A DNA stretch of 64,000 nt from assembly GCA_021604665.1 (NCBI GenBank), contig BQJK01000001.1, forward strand, positions 186,001-250,000. The letters run 5' to 3'. This document shows, piece by piece, positions 9,219 through 17,106 of the stretch (positions are counted from its first letter, which is position 1; the number at the start of each line of letters is the position of its first letter). The translations under genes and the position numbers were made by a program. The notes under the pieces were generated by a model. The model saw nothing but the letters and a program-made list of their open reading frames with translations. It was not told the origin of the DNA and did no database searches. The stretch comes from Rhodomicrobium sp. (GTDB taxonomy: Bacteria > Pseudomonadota > Alphaproteobacteria > Rhizobiales > HXMU1428-3).

Positions 9219-9379
9219 GCTTACAGTCCTGGCTAGTATTCACCGAGCACGGCGAAGCCACGAAAAAAACAACCTCTCAGCATTTAACTGATAAAAACAC
9301 GATCAAGAAAAAGACGGCGCATGGGATGGTAGCAGCATGAGATGAGTGCTATTTTAAGTAATCTTGGGAGATGTTGGAA

Positions 9380-9613
9380 ATGACGACTGATAATTTGGCA
9401 ATGGACCCGACGGGACTTTCCGATCAAGAACTACTTGAAGTATGTTTGGAGACCCCCTCTTCAACAGCCGTCGGATTAAAATTCCACCTCGAGCAGAAAA
9501 AACGAGATAAACGCAGTTTCAAATTGCTCATCTGGCTCAGCTTTTGGGCCGCTTGCGCCGCAACCGCATCATTAATGCTCACCATAGCGCTCATCATCAC
9601 CAAAGCTGTTTAA
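9380..9613 (+). CDS. small single-span membrane protein, unknown function
   Basis: A 77-residue protein if started at the ATG at 9380, which has GGGAG nine bases upstream; the in-frame ATG at 9371 abuts that same site and is less likely. The N-terminal half is polar with a short acidic helix (SDQELLEVCLE) and a basic patch (EQKKRDKRS), and the C-terminal half is one hydrophobic span (about residues 50-74), so it should be anchored with the N-terminus in the cytoplasm. No family was recognised. It lies between the pqqA promoter region and a convergent DUF302 gene. Confidence 0.6.
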   Translation: MTTDNLAMDPTGLSDQELLEVCLETPSSTAVGLKFHLEQKKRDKRSFKLLIWLSFWAACAATASLMLTIALIITKAV

Positions 9614-9670
9614 AACGCACCATGGTTTAAATATAAGCCATTTGGTCTGGCAGCCAAAGGCGCGACAGAG

Positions 9671-10198
9671 TTATTCCGTGGCCCGTTTCACTATGCGCGC
9701 CAGCAGTGCCTCCACCTCTTTAAATGCAGCATCAACGCGCTCATTCGTTGTTTTGGGCGGGCGGCGATAGCCAATATAAACGTCCCCAGCTTTGCCTTTT
9801 AATTCGTATGCAAAAATAGTTAGCGGGCAGGCGGCCAATGTTTCTGGTGCTGCAGCAAAAAGTTTAAACCCGAGCTTGGCAGAGCAAAATTGAAAAATAT
9901 GGGCTTTTTCATAAACCGTGACCGGCTCATCCACCGCGTTTTTGGTGCGGCTCATCATGTCAGCCACATCGCCCTCATTCGCAATAGTCAGCCCTTCTTC
10001 TTCAATTGAAGATTTTAGAAAGCTAACAGCGCTGTCAAACTCATCATTCACAATGACAATGCGAACCCAGCCATCAGCAGCACTCGCGCCCACAGCTGGC
10101 TTCGGCTCTAGCAAAATACTGGATAGAGCAAAGTATATAAACACTGTCACCAGGTAATGAAGGATTGTAATTCTCCGGTAGTTTAGCCATAGCATCAT
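9671..10198 (-). CDS. DUF302 family protein, membrane-anchored or exported
   Basis: A 175-residue protein with a hydrophobic N-terminal segment (about residues 12-35) acting as signal peptide or anchor. The body matches the DUF302 pattern: an early strand and helix (DSAVSFLKSSIEEEGLTIAN), then a central part with LAACPLTIFAYE, and the late GDVYIGYRRP strand. DUF302 domains bind small ligands or metals in some structures, but no general function is established. A clear ribosome site is not evident before the MMLWL start, so a slightly different start is possible. It is convergent with the small membrane protein gene and divergent from the next gene. Confidence 0.65.
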   Translation of the reverse strand: MMLWLNYRRITILHYLVTVFIYFALSSILLEPKPAVGASAADGWVRIVIVNDEFDSAVSFLKSSIEEEGLTIANEGDVADMMSRTKNAVDEPVTVYEKAHIFQFCSAKLGFKLFAAAPETLAACPLTIFAYELKGKAGDVYIGYRRPPKTTNERVDAAFKEVEALLARIVKRATE

Positions 10199-10373
10199 AT
10201 TCTAACCTGATTACCTCATTATCATCAGCACTTGTAAGCTGCCACTATCCTTCTTAACTTATAAGAGAGATATGCCTGCTCGCAGCTGCACATCAGTGTG
10301 GCCCAATCGGCAACTGCCTAATATTTTAATGCCTTAGCTCAACGGCCGAGGCCCAATAACGACACAAGCAGAC

Positions 10374-11684
10374 ATGAAGACAGATAAAGATATAATCGTC
10401 AAAAAACAAATTGTCCGCAAATATGGCATCATGCACGCCATCTTCAGACCGCTTGGCATCGCCATAGCGCTACTGCTTGTTGTTTGGGCCACCGTCTCCA
10501 TCGGTATGAACTTCTGGACGGGCTATCAACGAGATATTGCCTATGGTCAAACCCGGCACATTGACAAATCCGCCGTGGAGATTTTCCAGCGTTCCTTTAT
10601 TGCCAAAGATAAAGTCGAGCTGATCATCCGAAATTATGATGGTGAGCTGGAGAAACGACTGGCCAGCAACAGCCAGATTAAATCTTATGTCAAACAGCGC
10701 GCTCTTGAATTAGACGCCGCCCGCCGCGAATCTGAAATAGAGCTGCAGGCAGGGTTGAAGGATATTTTTGAAGCCGCCTTTGAAGACCGCAAAGCCTCCA
10801 TCAGCGGTTATGCAGATTGGTTTTTTGAATGGAAGCGGCCTTATATCATTTTAAAGGAGGCCATCTCATCAACAACCAGCCGCATGATCAAACTGGGGGA
10901 ATATGAAAGCCTCCGCACTGCCATTGAGCGCGACATGAAAGACTATTTCATGCGCCATTATAAAGAGCAGGTTTTAAAACCTGAGCAGCGAGATGAGATC
11001 ATCACCAAAGGCATAGAAAAACTTGTCCGGGCTGCCCATCAAAAATATAAAACCGTCATGGCTGAGCAAGATCAGAAGATGCGGGCCTTTATCGCGGCGA
11101 ACACCACCTATCTCGAGAAAGTCCCCGCCTCGAGAAACCTCACCAAAACCACCCTCGATTGGGATGCGCAGCGCTGGAAAAATCCAACCTACCTTATGGA
11201 AGACCGGGCTTATGATGGCATCGCCGGCATTGGCCGTGTGGCTGTTGGCGGCACCCTGGGTGCGCTAGCAATTGGCCCGGCAGTTAATCGCGGCATTTCA
11301 GGTGTCTTCATGCCATTAGCCAGAAGGTTCGCCGCCTCTATGGGGGGCCGCATCGCCCTGGCAGAAGGCGGCGCAGTTGCCGGCACCGCGGTGGAACCTG
11401 TTGGCGGCACTATCGTCGGCGCGGCCATTGGTGTCGTGCTTGGCTTTGCGGCTGATTATGTTGCCAACAAATTAAATGAAAAATTCTCAAGAGATAAATT
11501 CATCTCCGCCAATGAAGCGGCCCTCGATAGCACAGTTGAGCTATGGCAGCAAAAGCTCGGCGCCAATATCGGCACCGCATATGATAACTGGTATGATGAC
11601 GCCAAAGCCAGCCTGATCATTGTGCGGGAAAAAACCAGCCCAGCTGATGAAAAAACAAAACCACAAGATATGCCGCTCTTTTAA
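10374..11684 (+). CDS. unknown membrane protein with a glycine-zipper region
   Basis: A 436-residue protein with no recognised family. A basic N-terminus is followed by one transmembrane span (about 26-48). Residues 60-270 are charged and predicted helical. About 281-370 is rich in Gly and Ala with GxxxG-type spacing (VGGTLGALAIG, VGGTIVGAAIGVVLGFAADY), as seen in pore-forming or membrane-inserting segments. A polar tail ends the protein. The start at 10374 lacks a strong ribosome site. It is probably monocistronic and meets the ion channel gene tail to tail with an 8-base gap. A membrane-associated role is inferred from the two hydrophobic regions only. Confidence 0.55.
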   Translation: MKTDKDIIVKKQIVRKYGIMHAIFRPLGIAIALLLVVWATVSIGMNFWTGYQRDIAYGQTRHIDKSAVEIFQRSFIAKDKVELIIRNYDGELEKRLASNSQIKSYVKQRALELDAARRESEIELQAGLKDIFEAAFEDRKASISGYADWFFEWKRPYIILKEAISSTTSRMIKLGEYESLRTAIERDMKDYFMRHYKEQVLKPEQRDEIITKGIEKLVRAAHQKYKTVMAEQDQKMRAFIAANTTYLEKVPASRNLTKTTLDWDAQRWKNPTYLMEDRAYDGIAGIGRVAVGGTLGALAIGPAVNRGISGVFMPLARRFAASMGGRIALAEGGAVAGTAVEPVGGTIVGAAIGVVLGFAADYVANKLNEKFSRDKFISANEAALDSTVELWQQKLGANIGTAYDNWYDDAKASLIIVREKTSPADEKTKPQDMPLF

Positions 11685-11692
11685 TACAAAGG

Positions 11693-12514
11693 CTATTTCG
11701 CCTGCTCTTTAAGGTCGCGAACTTCCGCGCGTAAGGCGGCGATTTCTTGAAGAATAATGTCGGTATGTTCATCCATTATATGTTCTTCCTCCTCCTGCAT
11801 TGGCTCCAGGGCCTGAGTTTGCATGGCATCAACAATAATGCCGATAAAAAGGTTGAGAACAGCAAAGCTGGTCACCAGCATGTAAACAAGAAAGAACAGC
11901 CAGGCATAAGGGTAATAAGCCATCACCGGGCCGGATATATCCGCCCACCCCTCCATAGTCATGACCTGCACCAGCGTAAAAACAGAGGCACCAAGCGAGC
12001 CAAAATTATCGGGAAACTGCCCCCCAAACAGCTGCGTTGCCATAACCGCTGACACATAAAGCACCAGCAGCAACAGCATCACAATAGAGGCCATCCCGGG
12101 TATCGCAATTAAAAGGCCAGAGACAACCCGCCTCATAGAGTGGATGGAAGAGATAAGCCGCAACGCCCTTAGAATACGAAGGCTACGGAGCACCGCCAAA
12201 TGACCGCTTGCCGGCACCAGTGCCACACCAACCACAAGTATATCAAAAATTGACCATGGATCTTTCAGCATCCGCCAGCCAAATACATAAAAACGGAGTG
12301 CAAGTTCAGCAACAAAAATTGCCAGAATAATTCCATCAGCCAATTGAAGTGCCGGGCCGTAAGCTGCAAAAATCTCAGGGCTGGTCTCCAGGCCAAGAAT
12401 AATCGCATTTACGACGATAAGAGCGATAATGACCCATTCAAACCGGTGCGATTTGATCAAGCTTTTAAGCCAGCCATTGCGGTCAGGCATCAAATGAGCA
12501 GCAAGCTCACTCAT
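11693..12514 (-). CDS. voltage-gated ion channel, single-domain prokaryotic type
   Basis: A 273-residue protein with the six-helix layout of bacterial Nav/Cav channels. S1-S3 lie within about 26-100. The S4 voltage sensor carries arginines every third residue (R110, R113, R116, R119). S5, the pore loop and S6 follow. The selectivity filter reads TMEGWAD from residue 186, instead of the TLESW(S/A) of bacterial sodium channels. A Gly at filter position 4 and an Asp at position 7 match the filter of CavMr of Meiothermus ruber and domain I of eukaryotic Cav channels, which suggests calcium conduction. The C-terminus has an acidic neck and a coiled coil (ILQEIAALRAEVRDLKEQ), as in the tetramerising tail of NaChBac relatives. 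It should form a homotetramer in the inner membrane. Confidence 0.88.
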   Translation of the reverse strand: MSELAAHLMPDRNGWLKSLIKSHRFEWVIIALIVVNAIILGLETSPEIFAAYGPALQLADGIILAIFVAELALRFYVFGWRMLKDPWSIFDILVVGVALVPASGHLAVLRSLRILRALRLISSIHSMRRVVSGLLIAIPGMASIVMLLLLVLYVSAVMATQLFGGQFPDNFGSLGASVFTLVQVMTMEGWADISGPVMAYYPYAWLFFLVYMLVTSFAVLNLFIGIIVDAMQTQALEPMQEEEEHIMDEHTDIILQEIAALRAEVRDLKEQAK

Positions 12515-12702
12515 AACGAAATCCCTTAGTAAGTGATAGAAAATCAGCTGGCTAAAAAACTACCTCAGTGCGGCAAAATCTGACAAGGCAATTCAGCATC
12601 AAGGGGTTTCTAACCAAATAACAATCCACAGCTCTTAGCGTTTATTGGGCCATAGCTAAGTGTTTGTCTAAAAGGTTATGCCTTAAACAACCACACTCAC
12701 CG

Positions 12703-13662
12703 TCATTGGGGCGTGCCTACAAGCTGGTCTTTCAGGTCATAATCATCCGCTGAATTGAGAGAAATAGTGCCAAGGTCGCTCACCCGGTCATGTTGCAGGC
12801 TCAGCCCACGGCCGGCCAGCTCAGTCATCCAGCCCCCAGGCCCGCCGCTGATGTTAAAGAGATTATAACGTCCCGGGTCATAATGTCCGCCCCTGGCCAC
12901 TGACGCGCTCGGCGTGCCAACCACATGGCAAACCCCATGAACTGTTTTCAGCCGGGTATGTTGCTGGCGGTGGTTATGCCCATAAAGCACCAGCTCAGCG
13001 CCATGCTCCTCAAGCAACTTCATCACCGCATCATCATTGCGCATCGCCCGGGAGCGCCGGGTTAAACCAGGCAGCGGCGGATGGTGAACCACGACACAGC
13101 GATAGAGATCAGCCGCCCGGCAGGCATCGAGAATGTCTCGCAACCGCTTGAGCTGCTGAGAGGATATCTCGCCATAAGCTTTCAGTAGCGGCGTTGGCAT
13201 GCCAGAATTAAGGCCAATCACCGCCACGTCACCATCTATCACCCGCACAAAAGGCAGCTCTGGTCCCGTATCGCCGCCAAGCGCCAAACCCGCCTCATCA
13301 GACATCATAAATTGCGTAAAAGCCGTGCCCCGCATAAAGGCCCGGCCAGAGCCATAATAGTCATGATTGCCAGGGACAAAAGAAACATCACCCGGAGTGC
13401 CAAGCGCTGCAAGCCACTCCGCCCCGGCGACAAATTCCGCCTCAAGCCCTAGATTAACCAGATCTCCAGAGACAAATATATGATCAACATCATGTTGTGA
13501 AATGTCATCTTGCAGCAGGCCCAGTACAGCAAACTGATGCATCAGTTTGCGTGAGCGGTGCCAGTTCATATAGCCCATAAAGCGTTTTAACGAAAATTCC
13601 CCAAAACGAAGGGCAGGGTCATTGGGTAGATGTATATCTGTAAGATGAGCAATTGAGGTCAT
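12703..13662 (-). CDS. metallophosphoesterase
   Basis: A 319-residue cytoplasmic enzyme of the calcineurin-like superfamily. All metal-site motifs are visible in order: LTDIHLP, SGDLVNLG, GNHDYYG, VVHHPP and GHNH. The family hydrolyses phosphomonoesters or diesters with a two-metal centre; this variant is in the CpdA/Icc neighbourhood, but the substrate cannot be read from sequence. The start at 13662 opens directly with the first motif, as is typical. It is divergent from the NUDIX gene, with about 195 bases between them for both promoters. Confidence 0.85.
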   Translation of the reverse strand: MTSIAHLTDIHLPNDPALRFGEFSLKRFMGYMNWHRSRKLMHQFAVLGLLQDDISQHDVDHIFVSGDLVNLGLEAEFVAGAEWLAALGTPGDVSFVPGNHDYYGSGRAFMRGTAFTQFMMSDEAGLALGGDTGPELPFVRVIDGDVAVIGLNSGMPTPLLKAYGEISSQQLKRLRDILDACRAADLYRCVVVHHPPLPGLTRRSRAMRNDDAVMKLLEEHGAELVLYGHNHRQQHTRLKTVHGVCHVVGTPSASVARGGHYDPGRYNLFNISGGPGGWMTELAGRGLSLQHDRVSDLGTISLNSADDYDLKDQLVGTPQ

Positions 13663-13857
13663 TGAAAAATATCTATCTTATCCTTACTCTCAAAGTGAAT
13701 GACTAAGGTGATTTGTTAAGGAGGCGGGATATTAGGTAAGCCCGGTAAATTTAACAATTGAGCCTCTTATCTTATCGAACATATATCCACAAAGCCGGCC
13801 CGGCAACCCACACATATCGGGTTAAATACCAACAAATATACTGAATGAGAAACCCAA

Positions 13858-14322
13858 ATGTCATGGTCGTCTAATCTAATATTCTCATTGCTGCGCCCAA
13901 TCTGGCGGTTCACCCGTGGCATGACGTTAGGGGCGCAAGGTGTCATCATCAACAATGAAGGCAAGGTGCTGCTTGTTCGCCATGGCTACAGGCCCGGCTG
14001 GCATTTCCCCGGCGGCGGCGTTGAATGGAATGAAACCCTGGAACAAGGCCTGGCCCGCGAACTCTATGAAGAAACAGAGGTCGAGATCACAGGCCCTGTG
14101 CAGCTGCACGGCATTTATTCAAACTTTAAAAAATTCAAAGGTGACCATATCTGCCTCTACATCATCAGAGACTGGCAACAAAAGAAAGTGCCAGCACCAA
14201 ATGCAGAAATAAAAGAAATTGGCTTTTTCAGCCCTGATACGTTACCAGAAGGAACTGTAAACCCAGTGCGCCGCCGCTGTGAGGAGATTTTTAACAACGC
14301 GGACATAGAAAAAGAATGGTAA
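13858..14322 (+). CDS. NUDIX hydrolase
   Basis: A 154-residue protein with a complete NUDIX box: GGGVEWNETLEQG followed by LARELYEETEVEI (about residues 45-70), whose Glu residues bind Mg2+. NUDIX enzymes hydrolyse nucleoside diphosphates linked to another moiety; the substrate here is unknown. The first 20 residues (LRPIWRFTRGMTLGAQG) form a short amphipathic extension seen in many alphaproteobacterial relatives. Downstream, on the same strand after 117 bases, is a GNAT acetyltransferase. Confidence 0.85.
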   Translation: MSWSSNLIFSLLRPIWRFTRGMTLGAQGVIINNEGKVLLVRHGYRPGWHFPGGGVEWNETLEQGLARELYEETEVEITGPVQLHGIYSNFKKFKGDHICLYIIRDWQQKKVPAPNAEIKEIGFFSPDTLPEGTVNPVRRRCEEIFNNADIEKEW

Positions 14323-14353
14323 AGCAAGGGCTTAAGGGGCTGTTGCAGAAGAA

Positions 14354-14443
14354 ATGCAAGCCCTGAAAATGCTCATCTACCGTGCAGCACGAGAACAAGG
14401 CGCCTCATTTTACATCTCCTCCAGCCTAAAGAAACATCTATGA
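14354..14443 (+). CDS. possible 29-residue leader peptide
   Basis: A short frame (MQALKMLIYRAAREQGASF then ISSSLKKHL) ends with the TGA that overlaps the ATG of the GNAT gene as ATGA. Such overlap commonly couples translation. There is no clear ribosome site and no recognised family, so it may be a chance frame. Confidence 0.25.
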   Translation: MQALKMLIYRAAREQGASFYISSSLKKHL

Positions 14444-14931
14444 CCAACATCATCAAAAAGCCAATCACGTCTATCACCCCGCTGATGGTCGAGCTATTTA
14501 ATGAGATAATAGGCCCCGGTCGGTTTGCGCGCACCGCCTATCGCATCCGCGAGCAGGCCCAGTCAGATGAAAGCTTCGGGTTCAACCTTTATGATGAAGA
14601 TAAGTTGGTTGGCACCATAAGCTTCACACCCTTGTTAATCGGCGGTAAAAAAGGCGCGTGCCTGCTTGGGCCGCTTGCAATCTATGAGGCTTATCGCGGC
14701 AATGATCTTGGGCTGGAACTTATCAAAGACGGCATGAAAGAAGCTGTGAAGCGCGGCCAAAACCTCACCATCCTGGTGGGTGATCTTGATTATTATAAGC
14801 GGGGTGGTTTCAAGCCCATCCCACAAGGGCAACTCACCATGCCCGGCCCGGTAGACCCCTGCCGCCTGCTTGCCTATGAAATGGAAGAGGGCGCATTAGA
14901 GAGCTATAAGGGAGTGGTCAGTGGGCTGTAG
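14440..14931 (+). CDS. GNAT family N-acetyltransferase
   Basis: A 163-residue protein with the GNAT layout: an early region ending in LVGTISFTPLLIG, the strand LLGPLAIYEAYRGNDLG that carries the acetyl-CoA-binding loop (R/Q-x-x-G-x-G/A related sequence YRGNDLG), and the late strand and helix LVGDLDYYKRGGFKPI typical of YhbS-like members. The acceptor substrate is unknown. The start overlaps a possible small leader frame. It is convergent with the large membrane protein gene that ends at 14986. Confidence 0.82.
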   Translation: MTNIIKKPITSITPLMVELFNEIIGPGRFARTAYRIREQAQSDESFGFNLYDEDKLVGTISFTPLLIGGKKGACLLGPLAIYEAYRGNDLGLELIKDGMKEAVKRGQNLTILVGDLDYYKRGGFKPIPQGQLTMPGPVDPCRLLAYEMEEGALESYKGVVSGL

Positions 14932-14985
14932 TCAAGGGGCGATATGAGGTCTCCGGCCTCATGGGCCCGGACCTCTAATTAAAAC

Positions 14986-17106
14986 TCAACGCCCTTCACG
15001 CCACCACATGGCACCAAGCGCCAATAGTAAAAGCCCAAGAGCCAAAAGCCCGGTCATCAGCGGAATAAGCCGTACACCCTTGACCACATAAGCGCTGCGC
15101 TCTAATAGCCCCATCCAATCACGGCCAGCAAAAGCGCCGCTGCGGTTCATCATCACAAGTTGCGGCAGGGCCAAATTATCAGATGCGGTTTTATCACCAG
15201 ACTTAATGTCAGCAGTTTTCATGCCACCAGTCCAGAAAAGACCAGAGCGAGCATCCTTCACCAACGGGCTAAGGATCTTATCTGTCGTGACAATATTTTC
15301 CATTTCCCTGGCACTGGCAAAACCAATATAAGCCAGCGCATTTAGCTTGCCAGATTTGACTCGGTGAATGCCAAGCGGTTGTGCATCCAGCTCAGCTTGC
15401 CAACTCCCCGGTGAGGTCTCTTTCAAGGTCACCTGGTGCGTGCTTCCATCTGGTCGGGTCACTGTGACGGGCTCAATTGTCTCGCTCATGCTGCGGCGTT
15501 TGAGAATAAGGCTGCGCCCATCACCAACCGCATTCAGCGATTCTTCCTCAAGGTCCGGTTCTTTCATCAACCAATGCGATAAGCGCCGTAGCAAAGTGGT
15601 GTAGGGGCCGCCGCCATCATAATTGCGCGCCCAAAGCCAGGCATGGTCAGAAAGCAGCAGCGCAATGCGCCCCTCACCAAGCCGGTTAAGTACCAGTAGA
15701 GGTTGTTTATCGACCCCGGTCATCAGGGTTTCACCCTCATTTATCCGGGCTTCAATCAAGCGGAACCAATGCCCCCAGCTTGGCTTGCCATTATTAGCGC
15801 GCGGTAAATTATGGGTAACGGGGTGGCGCTCACCATTTTTAGTCACCGCAGCGCGGTAACGTTTTTCAATCACCCGCCCAGTTGGAGCCGCCGGCAAGAT
15901 TTGATCAAGAGGCGTGTTGGCAAGGCTCAACGGCGTGGCGAACTTATCACCAGCCGCAATCAGCACCGCGCCGCCATTCAGAACATATTGGCTGACATTA
16001 TCAAGGTAATGCAGGGGTAACACACCCCGCCGCTGGTAGCGGTCAAAGATGATCAGGTCAAACTCTTCTAGCTTTTCTGAAAATAATTCCCGCGTTGGAA
16101 AGGCAATCAGCGAGAGCTGGTGAATGGGTGTGCCATCTTGTTTTTCTGGCGGGCGGAGAATGGTAAAATGCACCAGATCAACCGCCGCATCGGATTTTAA
16201 AAGGTTGCGCCAGGTGCGCTCCCCTGAGTGGGGCTCACCAGAGACCAGCAACACCCGCAAATTTTCCCGTACACCTTCGGCTGTTACAACCGCACGGTTA
16301 TTCGCAGTGGTGATTTCATCCTCATGCTCTTCAACTTCAATTTCCATTAGGTTCATGCCGGCATGAGGAAACTGCAACGGCACGGCGATCTCTTCGCCGA
16401 CCTTTACAAAGCGCTGATCAACCTCCGCCCCTTTTTGGCGGAATGTCAGTTTAACAGTCTCGCTGCCTTCAGGGCGCTTGCCCTGTTCAACAACTTTCAG
16501 TTTCACTTCGCGGCTGGCGCCAACAATGCCATAACGCGGCGCTTTGACAATTTCTATGCGCCGGTCAAACTCACTGGCTTCACCGGTTAAAATCACATGT
16601 ACAGGCACTTCCAGCCCAAGCTCAGTCAGCTTTTTCGGCGCGTCATGCACCTGCCCATCCGTGATCATCACAACACCGGCCAACCGATTGGCTGGAATGC
16701 GGCTCAATGTTTCTTTAAGGGCGGCGAACGCAAGGGTGCCATCTTTCGCTTCAACACTATCAGCGTCAATTTCAACCAGTTCAATATCAAGCTTATCAAT
16801 GCCCTTGAATTTTTCAGTAATCTTTTCACGGGCACTGTCAACCAGCGCCTCACGGCCAGAGATAACCTGGCTCGGGCTTTTATCAGCTAGCAACACAACA
16901 ATATTGGTCAACGGGTCGCGCTGCTCTTGGCGCAGGCTCGGATTTATCAACGCTAATAGCAAAAGCGCCAGCCCCACACCGCGCAGCAAAGCGCCAGGCA
17001 AGCGGTTGATCAGCATAATAATTACAATCGCGACGATGGAAGCGCCTAGCGTCCATAGCACCCAGTTATCCAACAATGGCGAATAAATAATATCCCAGCC
17101 GTTCAT
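14986..17106 (-). CDS. large membrane protein of the MoxR/DUF58/DUF4159 cluster
   Basis: A 706-residue protein with two N-terminal membrane spans (about 14-34 and 40-58) and one near the C-terminus (about 682-702). Between them is a large soluble part: a von Willebrand-like segment (IVVLLADKSPSQVISG, and VVMITDGQVHDAP near 145) and a glutamine-amidotransferase-like segment (LRVLLVSGEPHSG, then FDLIIFDRY). This is the last gene of a conserved alphaproteobacterial cluster; its start overlaps the end of the DUF4159 gene by 4 bases. MoxR/VWA systems generally act as chaperone or envelope-maintenance machines, but this member has no established role. Inner-membrane location is inferred. Confidence 0.75.
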   Translation of the reverse strand: MNGWDIIYSPLLDNWVLWTLGASIVAIVIIMLINRLPGALLRGVGLALLLLALINPSLRQEQRDPLTNIVVLLADKSPSQVISGREALVDSAREKITEKFKGIDKLDIELVEIDADSVEAKDGTLAFAALKETLSRIPANRLAGVVMITDGQVHDAPKKLTELGLEVPVHVILTGEASEFDRRIEIVKAPRYGIVGASREVKLKVVEQGKRPEGSETVKLTFRQKGAEVDQRFVKVGEEIAVPLQFPHAGMNLMEIEVEEHEDEITTANNRAVVTAEGVRENLRVLLVSGEPHSGERTWRNLLKSDAAVDLVHFTILRPPEKQDGTPIHQLSLIAFPTRELFSEKLEEFDLIIFDRYQRRGVLPLHYLDNVSQYVLNGGAVLIAAGDKFATPLSLANTPLDQILPAAPTGRVIEKRYRAAVTKNGERHPVTHNLPRANNGKPSWGHWFRLIEARINEGETLMTGVDKQPLLVLNRLGEGRIALLLSDHAWLWARNYDGGGPYTTLLRRLSHWLMKEPDLEEESLNAVGDGRSLILKRRSMSETIEPVTVTRPDGSTHQVTLKETSPGSWQAELDAQPLGIHRVKSGKLNALAYIGFASAREMENIVTTDKILSPLVKDARSGLFWTGGMKTADIKSGDKTASDNLALPQLVMMNRSGAFAGRDWMGLLERSAYVVKGVRLIPLMTGLLALGLLLLALGAMWWREGR

